This document shows, piece after piece, positions 1 to 9,806 of a stretch of 64,000 nt of DNA. The stretch is taken from the NCBI GenBank assembly GCA_035048495.1, contig CM068551.1, positions 20,214,248 through 20,278,247 of the forward strand, given 5' to 3'. Below the pieces are notes generated by a model that saw nothing but the letters and a program-made list of their open reading frames with translations, did not search any database and was not told the origin of the DNA. The DNA comes from Euptelea pleiosperma (taxonomy: Eukaryota; Streptophyta; Magnoliopsida; Ranunculales; Eupteleaceae). The first letter of the stretch is position 1. Every line of letters starts with the position of its first letter. A program made the translations under genes and the position numbers.

Positions 1-210
1 CGAACATTCTTAGAGATTAATCACCATATTATGTTTGGCACATTCTTAAGTGAACTTAAAGATAAAAAATCGTCCTGACTGGTGATTTCTAACCGTTGGA
101 TCCGAGTACGTTTAAAATCAACCCATGAAAGGGATCAGAGGACCTAGCGACCTCAGGCCTGATTTAGCAGTTAGCACGGTCTGTTCCGTAGAACATAAAG
201 ACTCTTATCC

Positions 211-416
211 ATGGTTCAAAGTCTCGGACGATCGAGGTCTGGATTGGGCAATCTGGATTGGGATCGGAGCCCACCGATCCTATCCAAACCAAGCTCTGTC
301 TTGCCCCGAGATCACTGTTTTGTGAAGGAGTCCCACTTTGTTTCGGGCGATATGACCGATCCGGATTGGGATCGGAGCCCACTGATCCAGCCTCGGATCC
401 CAAGATTTCGAACCAT
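211..416. mobile_element. Foldback MITE (ATGGTTC termini)
   Basis: The ends are inverted repeats: atggttcaaagtctcgg on the left against the complement of ccaagatttcgaaccat on the right, and pairing continues inward through ggattggg/gatcggagccc segments. The terminal motif resembles the element at 52642-52921, which has a near-perfect 8-bp target duplication. No clear target duplication is seen here. It carries no coding capacity. Block A copy 2 lacks it. Confidence 0.7.
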
Positions 417-440
417 GCTGATGTTGTGAACGAAGATAAT

Positions 441-788
441 CACAACCCACAATACGAGCCACGTGGCACACTCTTTAGGGTGTTGACCGTATGGATGTTT
501 GGCCAGTCCCTCGGTGGACCTGCAGACCAAAAATCAGCCTGATTAGTGATTTACATCCTTTGGATCATTGCACCCAAATAACGCTTAATAATGCTCAAGT
601 TCCTATGGTTAAAATCAACCCATGAAAATAACTTCAATCCAATGCTTAGAAATCACTAATCAGAATGATTTTTGATTTGCAGGTCCACCGAGGGACTGGA
701 TAAACATCCATACGGTCAGCGCCCTCTAATAGTGTGCCACGTGGCTCGTATTGTGGGTTGTGACCGGCTTGTGACAGAAGTTTTACTC
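441..788. mobile_element. Foldback MITE, ccacgtggc family
   Basis: Long inverted arms contain cacgtggc, atggatgtttggcc and gtccctcggtggacc on the left and their complements on the right. The right arm runs on into gtgacagaagttttactc. Related copies lie at 5022-5140 (half), 15364-15770, 16408-16780 and 22214-22543. It is non-coding; short frames inside it are chance. Transcription through it would give a hairpin of about 300 nt. Confidence 0.8.
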
Positions 789-926
789 ACGTTTGCCCTA
801 TGTAGACAGGGAATGAAGTTTTCCAATACGAAAAAGAGCAAGCCACACCGTTGGATTCAAGATTGTGCGACCTGTCTCGTCGTTGACCGTTTACAATATG
901 GATTCGCCTCTGGACTCTAGTGCGTG

Positions 927-970
927 CTAGGGTTTCAGAAAATCTTTATATGTACGATCCCTATAAAATA
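927..970 (+). promoter_or_regulatory. Putative promoter: telo-box plus TATA-like motif
   Basis: A reverse telo-box (ctagggttt, 927-935) is followed about 25 bp later by ctataaaata (961-970). The region is conserved in block A copy 2 near 22867-22915, where the TATA is degraded to ctatgaaata. About 190 bp downstream, both copies keep an exon-like stretch ending in a gtgagt donor-like site (1158 and about 23113). In plants this pairing is common at ribosomal and snoRNA-host genes. That it drives a transcript here is inference. Confidence 0.35.
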
Positions 971-1399
971 CCTCAAATAGCAAACGAGTGAGAGAGTTGA
1001 ACGCCGACGATGACGAAGGCTATCCTTTTCATCTTTTTAAACAGAGAAAACACGGTAGAGTGCAGTAGAGTTTTTTTTTTTATACTGAACTCAACTGTGT
1101 TTCTCTGTATAAAATGATGAATTGGGTATCATGTTTTTCTACGAATTGTGCAGATCCGTGAGTGCAATTTGATTTATCTTTTCTTGCTTAACTGATTTCA
1201 TTTCTTTGAGTGATTTTAAGTTTCAGAAGATATTTGGTGCTCCCTGATGCAATATATCATTGTATATGGCTAATCCATGAGGCAATTTGATCTGTTATTT
1301 GAGTTAAATGTTCTCATAATCTGTCGCCCGATGCATTTTTGTGCTTGTTATACAATGTTTGATCCATCTATGCTTATCTGTTAGTATCCTCGTTCAATT

Positions 1400-1691
1400 A
1401 GGAGTGTCAATTTCTACCCGATAGGAACTGCTTCTGATTAGGTTCCGGTTCTTGGTACACTAGTATCCGTACTGAACCAGAACCGACATATATAGTAGTG
1501 ATAAAGATGTCAAACTTTTTTTTATAAATTTAGGATGAAAATAATTTTATTCGTTATTTTTCACATTTTTTTTTATAAACACATGGATCCCAAATACCCC
1601 AGTTCTGGATCCACTTGTTTAGGCACCAGAATCCTTGTACCCGAACATATACATTGATACCCAAACTGGAAACGATCAGATGAACACCTCT
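1400..1691. mobile_element. Mutator-like MITE (aggagtgtcaa termini)
   Basis: It starts with aggagtgtcaa and ends with tgaacacctct, which are imperfect inverted repeats. It is flanked by gttcaatt and gttcaata, consistent with a decayed 9-bp target duplication. The related elements at 30920-31335 and 49928-50292 have clearer 9-bp duplications. It is absent at the matching point of block A copy 2. Non-coding. Confidence 0.65.
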
Positions 1692-3618
1692 AGGTTCAAT
1701 ACCAAAGTCGAAACAAAATCCTGCAATCTCAAGATTTTAAATTGTATAGGACTTAGAAAAATTGTTTGAAATTCTGAAATGTTGAAAAATCTGATTTTGT
1801 TGAAATTTAGAAACTAGATTGTATCAAACTAGTGTTTTATAAGTTAAGGGTTCATTTAAATCTTCATGTCCAAGTCATGACATGGTCAAATACTGCTATG
1901 GTTATTCTCTTTTGTAAATGGCCAGCTGATCCCAACTGGGATGCATAATAACGCAGAAGATACTATTAACATCAGAATAATGCTACAAAGTTGATGCCTT
2001 CTGGGCCATGGATCTCTTCAATCCAACAGTCAAAGGCCTAAGCTGCACAACTTTTTTTTGCAATTAACATCATCTTTAGAAGTCATGAAAGATATAAGAT
2101 TGTAGTCACTTGTGACCAGCTGTTTCTACAGCTGATTTTGGAAGCCAGAAGTAGGCAAACTGTCCTGAAGTCCATGCTTAGTCGTGTCTACATATCATTT
2201 TCCGTATTGGACTCAAATATAAAACTAAGAATGCCATTAACAGGATGAAGAAAAGCTTCGATTGGCTGCTCTGACTATGATCAGATCTTGACTCAATGCA
2301 TTCGTTTCACATGTAGTACTTCACTACTTCTGAAAATCAATATCATACAACCCAACAGTCCTACTTGACATCTCCACCGTAGCTGAATCAACTATTCAAT
2401 TCATTAACAAAATTACTGATTTGGACAAGAAGTGAATGAATAACATTGATAGTTCTATTTGTAACCTTCCCGTTCTTAATTCTGTTCCACTCAACTGGCT
2501 GGTGGGAAATAATTTGTTGATTGTGATAATAAGCTTATAATCAACTTCTGTGGCTTAATCCATATGAATTGTGAAGGATGACATGAACTCATACCAAAAC
2601 TCTATTAACCAGAAGATATGGTCTTTGATAGTATGGAACGGTAGAAACGGGATTCATTTGGCTGTGATGAAGATGATGAGACAGCGGTGTTTGTGTTCGG
2701 GTGGAATCCCCTGTACAGACTATAGAGTTCAGCTTGTACATGCAAAAGGGTGTTATTCAAAGATAAAAATCTGATATTCTTGTTTTACTTAGTTGATTGA
2801 GATAGACCATCACGGCCCCACCTCATGAGTAACAGTGATGATTTTTCATCTTAATTCTTAGGTTCCAAATCAAATTGCGGACCTAGTACCAAATGTTTCA
2901 ATGGATTGGTTTATTGTAAGTGCATGTTTAACCTCCCATTTGTGCTCCAATGATCGTTTTATGTCAGCTTCGAATGTTAAATTTACCTTCTTAACCTATC
3001 AAATTTATATAATTTTAATAGCCATGCAACACAAGGGTTCATTTCGGATTTGGGAGTTCTCAAGTGTATACAGGAAGTTCTGAATCTTACTTTGTGCAAA
3101 ATACAAAGCGTGATGCAGCTATTTCCAACCAAAAGACGGGAGATGTGCAATTCTTATCAGTTCTCTGTTCATATCTCTTGGCCGGTTTCCCAGTCCCGAT
3201 TATTGCCTCTCTAACATTTAGTGCTCCTTCACAGGGGCAAAGTCTTACTGGTGTAGAGGGCTTATGATGATGATGAGCTGATATTATATGGAATCAACAT
3301 ACAGAGCTTATTGTAAGCTAAACTAGCATGCTAGCCTCTGTCTCCTAATTTAGCTAATGCTAAGCCTGCTTGAAATTGGTTCATGTATATGGTGCATTCG
3401 GATTACCCAAGGTCAAAACAATTGTTGATCCTGTTCACAATCAAGCTCTAGTTTCTGTCGACTGTTACACAGATAACTTATAGACTCACAGGAATTCTAC
3501 TTTTAGAATTTGATTCAAGAAATATTCTCTTACCGTCCCTTCTTCTTGAATGCACTAGCAGTTTAACATCAGCACCTTAGTTTCATGGCGATTTCAGGGT
3601 CATGTTAGCATCTCATCT
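1692..3618. other. No recognisable gene; block A core sequence
   Basis: This AT-rich sequence aligns with block A copy 2. At 2004-2055 it contains a fragment of the MITE family seen complete at 25298-25476 (gatctcttcaatccaacagt). Only short, unconserved frames are present. Several tgatgatga and ctga motifs occur (for example near 2665 and 3265), but I could not fit a box C/D snoRNA with a terminal stem. Confidence 0.5.
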
Positions 3619-3635
3619 CAACCGGTTTTGTAATT

Positions 3636-3900
3636 TTTTTTTGTTTTTTTTTTTTTTTATCAACTCAAAGAAGATATAAATAAAAAGAAAGAGGAGATCG
3701 AGAAGATCTCAAAGTAAGAGGACCTCCGGAGTCCGGACTAACTACCCCAGCAAGGCATCAAAGTAAAAAACCATCTCAGCAAAAAAAAATACCTCATCTC
3801 AGATGAGATACTACCCCAACTATGTAATAATGCCTTTATACTAATGATAATTTCCGGTAATATTTTTTCTACCCCTGAATATCCTGTTTCTTTCTTGCCA
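3636..3900 (-). mobile_element. 5'-truncated LINE insertion (3' tail only)
   Basis: A minus-strand insertion whose poly(A) reads as a T-run at 3632-3659. It contains the 3'-UTR motif gagatcgagaagatctc, shared with the LINE tails at 5975-6560 and 36627-36904. It is bounded by identical 17-bp target duplications, caaccggttttgtaatt, at 3619-3635 and 3901-3917. Block A copy 2 has the unoccupied site at about 24832-24848. This is a clean L1-type target-primed insertion. No coding part remains. Confidence 0.93.
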
Positions 3901-4455
3901 CAACCGGTTTTGTAATTGGATTAGCATCAAACCCTCGTTCAACCAGTTAGCAAGATGAACTTACTTATGATATTCCTCTCGGATTAAAACATGAGGGAAT
4001 GCCTCCAGACTCTTGGTAGAAGGATGAAATTTAATCTGGAGACCTCTAATCTGTCATATACTGTAAGTGAACCATTTTTGATAAAACCACATAAAACAGT
4101 TATCTTCTTTGCTGTATTTGTTATCTGAGTCATACTATATTTTGTTTACTGGTTTCAACAAGTTGGGAATGGAACAACCAAAACTCAAGGAGCACTCCCT
4201 TTTAGGGGGGGCTTAAGAACTGCAAAGAGGAAGAAGAAAACTGCCTTCAACCACCAAATCTCAATCAACGAAGGAAAAAAGAGAAGGCAATCCCAGATCT
4301 TCTTTCCCTCCACAGGATCTTCTTTCATAGTGAATCACATGGTTATCATCCAGACTGACCGAATGCTAGCCAACTCTTGGATTGGATCATTGGTTGCACT
4401 CGCATTGGCAGCTGGGTGTTTATCGGCGCAATCAGATGGTTAGGAATTCATTGGT

Positions 4456-4734
4456 TTTATGGCTAATCCAAGGCTGGAAGAGATGCTAAACATGACCTGA
4501 ACGCTAGACCTTTAGCTCTTTATTACAAACGGGTTGTGCATCCAAATAGAACCACTAACAGGTGAGCAAGCATATGATTGTTCGAATATGAATTTAAATT
4601 CAGATTCGGATATTCAACTATCCATTGACACTCCTACAATTGAAGACACGGTCTCTGTAAAATTCTCCTGTGTATGTGAAGAGCCAGGATATTCTGACAA
4701 GGATTAGGATGACACGTATTAGGATGACACGATT
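4456..4734. other. Gene-free; MITE end fragment
   Basis: No gene is seen. Positions 4585-4640 match, in reverse, the start of the element at 30920 (complement of gtgtcaatggatag), so a truncated copy ends here. A short direct repeat, attaggatgacacg, occurs twice near 4705-4730. Confidence 0.5.
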
Positions 4735-5140
4735 CTTGTTACTCACCGCTGTCATCTGCGTGCCCACTGACCGGATGGAAGTTTATCCCACCCCTTGGTG
4801 GATATACCCACCAAAAATCTCCCTGATTGGTAATATCTAACCATTAGATTTTTAGTACTTTTTAAGGCGTGTTTATAGCCGTTGAATTAAACCATTGTTT
4901 TGAGTGCTAAAACTAATGGCTAAAAATCATCAAACAAGCTGATTTTTGGTATGAATGTCTACTAAGGCTGTGTTTGCGTCAGCTTTTTTACTTTAACTGC
5001 TTTACTAGTAGCTGATCACTAATCGGGCTGATTTTTCGTTTACCGGTCCAATGAGGGACTGGCCAAACATCCATTCGGTCAGCGTCCACTAAGAGTTTGC
5101 CACATGGCTCATATTGCGTACGTTGTGACAGAAGTTTTAC
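4735..5140. mobile_element. Two truncated MITEs side by side
   Basis: Positions 4735-4972 match the left half of the family whose complete copies are 8531-8926 and 16783-17113 (ttactcaccgctg, cccactgaccg, ccaccccttggtgg). Positions 5022-5140 match the right half of the ccacgtggc family (actggccaaacatccat, tgtgacagaagttttactc). Each has lost its other half. The junction near 4973-5021 is not diagnostic. Confidence 0.65.
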
Positions 5141-5199
5141 TCAAAAGGTAGGACTATGAAAGGAAAGTGGAAAACCTTTGCCAACTAACAGGGTGTAAA

Positions 5200-5475
5200 T
5201 TTGGCCTACGCCCGGCACGGATTTTACATGCCAAAACCCCAGCGCAGCCTGGATTGGGTTGGGCTTAGGCCATCCCGTTAGGTCCTTGAGCCAGGCCAAA
5301 CTTGGCCCTTGAAGCCTGGCCCAGCCCAAAACCATACCAAACCAGCCTGGCCCGGCCATGAAAATGGCCCAATCAACCTGTTTTTTACATTTTTTTAACA
5401 ATTGAGCAGACCCGACCTACACCAAGGCTCTGGGATTTGGCCCAGCCCTGCAGGCAAAATTGCCACCCCAATGCC
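5200..5475. mobile_element. GC-rich foldback MITE (gggtg...caccc termini)
   Basis: The sequence is rich in ggccc/gggcc and folds on itself from gggtgtaaatttgg near the left end to caaaattgccacccc on the right. Its counterpart at 15940-16165 sits at the same point of block B copy 2, so it predates the duplication. Frames that look open inside it reflect GC content. Confidence 0.55.
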
Positions 5476-5507
5476 AACCTTAAAAAAAAAATTGGAAAGC
5501 TTCGCAC

Positions 5508-5605
5508 GCTTTACAGGTGTTAGGAAGAAATACAAAACCACCTCAAGAAGGAAGCAAGCTTTACAGGTTAGGAAGAAATACAAAACCACCTCAAGAAGGA
5601 AGCAA
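5508..5605. repeat. 50-bp tandem duplication
   Basis: The segment gctttacagg...aaccacctcaagaaggaagcaa is present twice in a row with a 50-bp period. Block B copy 2 has it once (16205-16250), so this is a local duplication private to copy 1. Confidence 0.85.
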
Positions 5606-5612
5606 GGATAGA

Positions 5613-5925
5613 GGATTGATGGACTTGGGCTTTGGACAGCAAAGGTAGATTTTCTGCTGAGTCTGCTTATAGCTATCTCCCTCTTCTATCTTACCTCGCA
5701 CTTCTATAGCCTTCTCTTCCGTTCAATGGAAAGCTCTTTGGAAACTTCGTGTATCATTCATATGCCTTATGTTCAAGTGGAAACTTTTTAGAGGAATCTT
5801 GCCTACTAAAGCTATGATTCATTGTCAAATAGAGGACTTTGACCCTTCTTGTGTCAGATGTGATCATCCATCAGAATTGGCATCCCATAGCCTCCTCAAG
5901 ATTGGCTTTGGAATATAATTGCAAT
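5613..5925 (+). pseudogene. LINE zf-RVT fragment, frameshifted
   Basis: One frame around 5722-5922 reads as the zinc-binding region that follows the reverse transcriptase in plant L1-type elements: W-K-A-L-W-K-L-R-V, then K-W-K-L-F-R-G-I-L-P-T, then C-x2-C and a trailing H. An upstream piece (S-K-G-R-F-S-A-E-S-A-Y) is in another frame. It is degenerate, is absent from block B copy 2, and abuts an oppositely oriented LINE tail. Confidence 0.7.
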
Positions 5926-5974
5926 GTGCCAGAGTAAATTGGAGATTGATGTATTCCAAGCAGCCTATTGTTGT

Positions 5975-6560
5975 GTCTTTTTTTATTGTTAAGTCAAATA
6001 TATTAATATATGAAAAAAGGAGATCGAGAAGATCTCAACAAAGAGAAAAGAGTATGAAGATTAAGAGTCAACACAGAATGTGATCAAATCTAAAAATCAT
6101 ATCACTAAAGAAAGTTCCTCCCATCTCCTGTGAGATGTTACCTCACCCAAAGAGCAGTGCCTTAATACTCAAAATAACCTCATGGAAAAAGCACTCCTTG
6201 CCTTGAAAGTTCTATTGTTTTTCTTAGTCCATATTCCCCAAATGATAGCCATTGGCACCATCTGCCATAACAAGCTATCTCTTGTAAACAAAGGGATTTT
6301 GGGCCAGCTCTCCAAGACTTCCCCTACTAATTCTGGAAAGACCCAACTCATAGTCACGTGAGCTAAAAATAACGACCAGACCTATCTAGCAAACTCACAG
6401 CGTACAAGAAGATGATTAGTGTTTTCCCCACTAGTTTTACACATAGTACAGTAGTCCGCTACAATCCATTTTCTAAGGATTAAGTTTTCAATAGTAAGTA
6501 TCTTGTTAAGTGAAGCGGTCCAAGCAAAGAAACGAATTTTTAGAGGGACAGTAAATTTCT
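5975..6560 (-). mobile_element. LINE 3' end (zf-RVT plus 3'-UTR), minus strand
   Basis: Reading the minus strand from about 6550, there is a zf-RVT-like stretch with C-x2-C and H motifs. It is followed by L-L-W-Q-M-V-P-M-A-I-I-W-G-I-W (about 6220-6265), typical of plant LINE open reading frame 2 C-termini, then a 3'-UTR with gagatcgagaagatctc and an A-rich end at 5980. It is 5'-truncated and carries at least one stop. Confidence 0.75.
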
Positions 6561-6958
6561 AAAGTTTGGGACATGAAAAATGAGGGGATGCAATGATGAC
6601 GATGATGGTACAACTTCATAGAACGATTGGACGGCGAAGATACCCGTTTGGTCTTGTCCCCCTCCTTGCCTACTCCCTTTTTGCACGAAGGAGGGTGGGC
6701 TTGACCCTTCTTAATTTATATACTGATCTCGCTTACAAAAACAATAAAGAAAAAGGGGGAGAGAGGAGTCTAGTGCTTTTGATCTCTTGCTTTAGTGATC
6801 CATTTTGGTCCCAAAGCTTTATACTTAATGACAACCTTGATAAGACTGCTTTCTTTAAAAGCTAAAATTCTAAAAATTTACGAGAATGAAGTAACCATTT
6901 AGACCTGCTTCCAATGGTGTCAAGTAGAACCATTTTGTTACTCACCGCTGCCCTATGA

Positions 6959-7153
6959 GGAGAAATTTTTTCAAGAGGCGGGGCTTTATTGAAGTGGCCA
7001 TCATACGCCCAATGATCGCCAGATATTCCTGGGTTTGAGGAGTTGGTTTTCAGAGAAACTTTTTTAAAAAGTTACATGGTATATGTGGCGCGCGATCATT
7101 GGCGCATGATCGTCACTTCAGAAAACCAGCCTCTTCAAAAAATTCTACTCTCC
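6959..7153. mobile_element. Foldback MITE nested in 6900-7803
   Basis: The arms are ggagaaattttttcaagagg on the left and the complement of cctcttcaaaaaattctact on the right. Pairing continues inward through the catcatacgcccaatgatcg segment. It is absent from the paralogous element at 16783-17113. Non-coding. Confidence 0.75.
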
Positions 7154-7353
7154 GGGACGGCATGTTTAGCCTACCCCTTGGTGGATAGACACGGCAAAAA
7201 TCACCTTAATTGGTAATATCTAGCCATTAGATTTTAGCAGCATTTAAGAAATGATTCCAACCGTCTGATTCAACCATTTTTTGGGTACTAATCCAACAGC
7301 TGAGAATCATCAAACAAGCCGATTTTTGTTATGAATATCTACCAAGGCTAAAC

Positions 7354-7733
7354 CAAGGTTTAAAAATCGGCCGTTATAATGGATTCGGACCTACCCCATT
7401 ACGTTACAATCCGTTAAAACGCCCAGAAAATAACGGCCGTTGTAACGAAAGTAACAGCCGTTATTTTCCTTTATTTTTCCGTTATAATGAAAATAACGAC
7501 TGTTTTTTTCCATTATTTTCAATTATATTCTGTTTTTTCCCGTTATATTTCCCTTTTTCCGTTATTTTCTGCAAATTGAATTTCAGCGCCCTTTTTTTTT
7601 CCATTTTTTCCGTTATTTCCTGTTATTTTTCATTTTTTTCCGTTTTTGCCCCTGAGCATTTTTTTTCTGTTCTAACGAAAAACGGTATCGTCCCAGACCC
7701 TTGTACCGTTATAACGGTCCCTTTTAAACCTTG
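7354..7733. mobile_element. hAT-type MITE (CAAGGTTTAAAA) with 8-bp target duplication
   Basis: Terminal inverted repeats are caaggtttaaaa and ttttaaaccttg. It is flanked by an identical 8-bp duplication, ggctaaac, at 7346-7353 and 7734-7741. The interior is made of cgttattttc-type repeats. Removing it restores the outer MITE. The 8-bp duplication is the hAT signature. Related copies are at 11399-11584, 12192-12618 and 52642-52921. Confidence 0.88.
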
Positions 7734-8079
7734 GGCTAAACATCCAGGAGACCGGTGGGTCCGGAGTGCAGGTAAGTAACAAAAACCGCTAGACCTAATG
7801 TCAGGGCAGGTATCAAATGTACTAGCTTTAGATGGGTCTTTTGATCATTAGCTTTAGTGACCTATTTTTTGTTTTAGTGACCCATCTCGGTCAGTAAAGC
7901 TTGTACACTTGGCAGAGTGGGAGAGATTGGGTCGCTGGAGAGAGAGAGAGAGAGAGAGGTTGTCTCTATTGGGATTCCCCCACATCATGGGAGGGGCAAA
8001 TGCGGTTAGGGCAAAATCTTTTGCGGACCCAAAAAAATTTGGACCCCGATATTTTTGTAAGCAGACACCAACGGAAAAT

Positions 8080-9760
8080 TTTTAGATGCAGAAGACTTTG
8101 GATGCAGTCTATGCAGAGGGGTCTCGTGGCCCTACATGGCTCATTTTTTGGGGCCTACTAACCGCATGGATTTTTACCCCACCTCTTGCTGGATATGCAT
8201 ACCAAATATCAGTCTCATTGATTTTCACTAACCATAGATTATAGCATGTTTTTAAGATTGATTGAAGCCGTAGGATTCATGAATGTTTTTTGCATTTTGT
8301 TGGGCACTTAATCTAACGGCTAGAAATTATCAACCAAGCTGATTTTTGGTATGAATATTCACAAGATGTGAGGTAAACATCCATGCGGTTAGTGGGTCAC
8401 AAAAAATGAGCCATGCAGGACCACGAGACCCCTCTGCATATAAAAAAAATTTTAGACGGGGTTTTTGGATGCAGAGGATGAGTGGTAAATCCCGACAACT
8501 CATTAATTAGTTTCTTTTAAAAAAAAGGGTCGTGATGTAACAAGGTATACCTGAGATCGTTTCATTTGCGGAAGCGGCATTTTTGGTAGTCACCACTGCC
8601 ATCTGAGCCCACTGACCGCATGGATGTTTAGCCCACCCTTTAATAGACATTCATACAAAAAAATCAGCTTGTTTAATGATTTTTAGCCGTTGGTTTTGGT
8701 ACTAAAAAATGGTTGTATTCAACGGCTATAAGAACGCCTTAAATGGGGCTAAAAAGTGTTAAAATCTAATGGTTATAAATTACCAATCAAGGTGATTTTT
8801 GGTATGTATATCCACCCAGGGGTGGGATAAACATCCAAGCGGTCAGTGGGCCCAGATGGCAGCGGTGACTACCAAAAATGCCGCTTCCGCAAATGAACAG
8901 TTTCAGGCATACCTTGTTACATCTTTTTCCTAAAAAAAATGCTAAATCCACGCTTCTTCTCCAACTCCCCCTTTACCTCTTCCATCGAAGGTGATGAAAA
9001 AACACGAACAAAAATCATTGAGGATTTTTGGAGAAGGTAAATTACAGAGGCAAAAAAAATCTGCAGTTGGATTACTCTCTCCCAATGAGTGCGAGATATG
9101 TGATCCTTTGAAAGAAATGAGGATGGAGAAGATTTCTTGATCATGTGACAATCTTTCCACGGGGGATGAGATCTGTGATAGAGAATATCTACGGCATAGT
9201 TTGAATTCAATCTCTTCAAGATGATATTTCTGAGCTACTCGAAGGCCTTGAAGGATGCTTGGAATCACCTCAACGTATAGTATATCTTGATGAAGGACCA
9301 CCATATGCAACCGCAGGGGAGCCGTCCTTCTTTCTTATGATGCCTCAATACGCTGCTCAGACATCTGTGAGAATCATCAGTATTTAAAATCCATCTGCAC
9401 CTGGTGGAAGGGTACGATGCGAGAGAGGATCAAAAGACAGACCAGTATTTATTAGAGATGATTTCAACTGTGGCATTTTGGATTCATACCAGAAAAGTAA
9501 GAAGGTCAGACTCCATGGCTTTTGAATGGAAGAGGTGAAGGAGAGGTTTGGAGAAGAAGAGCAAGAGGCTCGTGGAGAGAAGGAGGCGAGGATTTAATGT
9601 TTTTTTTTTTTTCGAAAAGGAAACTAATTTATAGAATATTTGTTTAAAAAAAGGTTTAAAATGTTAACTCAGGTTAAATGGGGGTTTGAAAAAGTCAAGA
9701 TGAGTGGACCAAATTTACTACTCACCCTCTGCATCCAAAACCATCTGCATCTAAAACTTT
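8080..9760. mobile_element. Nested foldback element with an unidentified inner segment
   Basis: Block B copy 2 lacks this 1.7 kb (compare 17425-17445), so it is an insertion or nest of insertions. The motif tttggatgcag occurs at 8096 and near 8465, and its complement ctgcatccaaaac near 9730. Inside are a foldback at about 8120-8440 (arms ggggtctcgtggccctacat and its complement) and a complete MITE at 8531-8926. The segment 8940-9600 has a minus-strand frame of 122 codons (8942-9310) with no family resemblance I recognise. It could be a captured gene fragment, but this is unproven. Confidence 0.6.
8531..8926. mobile_element. Complete long-arm MITE
   Basis: The arms begin with gatgtaacaaggtat and include ttgcggaagcggcatttttg, then cccactgaccgc. 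The right arm is the near-perfect complement ending gttacatc at about 8925. The arms are nearly 200 bp each with almost no loop. The elements at 4735, 6900, 8160 and 16783 share the inner part of the arms. Non-coding. Confidence 0.85.
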
Positions 9761-9806
9761 CCCAATTTTCCGAGGACAAGGCAGAAAATTCGCTATTTTG
9801 AATTCC

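Larger units (their letters stand above)
1..4455. repeat. Segmental duplication block A, copy 1
   Basis: This stretch is paralogous, in the same orientation, to 21880-25110. Matching landmarks are the region around 140-200 with 21910-21980, the segment 840-1190 with 22830-23150, 2590-2810 with 23790-24030, 3265-3315 with 24245-24295, and 4359-4450 with 24960-25100. Copy 1 additionally holds two MITEs (211-788), a third at 1400-1691 and a LINE tail at 3636-3900, all missing from copy 2, so they inserted after duplication or were lost from copy 2. No open reading frame of convincing length is conserved between the copies. The left end may continue beyond the window. What the block encodes, if anything, is not known to me. 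Confidence 0.85.
6900..7803. mobile_element. MITE interrupted by two younger MITEs
   Basis: The outer element has ends tagacctgcttccaatgg (6900) and cgctagaccta (about 7797). Its uninterrupted paralogue at 16783-17113 is about 330 bp. Copy 1 is 900 bp because insertions sit at 6959-7153 and 7354-7733. The order of insertion is therefore readable directly. Confidence 0.8.

Noticed and set aside
1105..1195. Box C/D snoRNA (atgatga ... ctga)
   Set aside because: C- and D-like boxes are at a plausible distance and partly conserved in block A copy 2, but there is no terminal stem and the boxes are common by chance in this AT-rich sequence.
8942..9310. Minus-strand 122-codon frame as a gene
   Set aside because: No recognisable domain, no paralogue in block B copy 2, and it lies inside a transposon nest. 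Kept only as a possible captured fragment.
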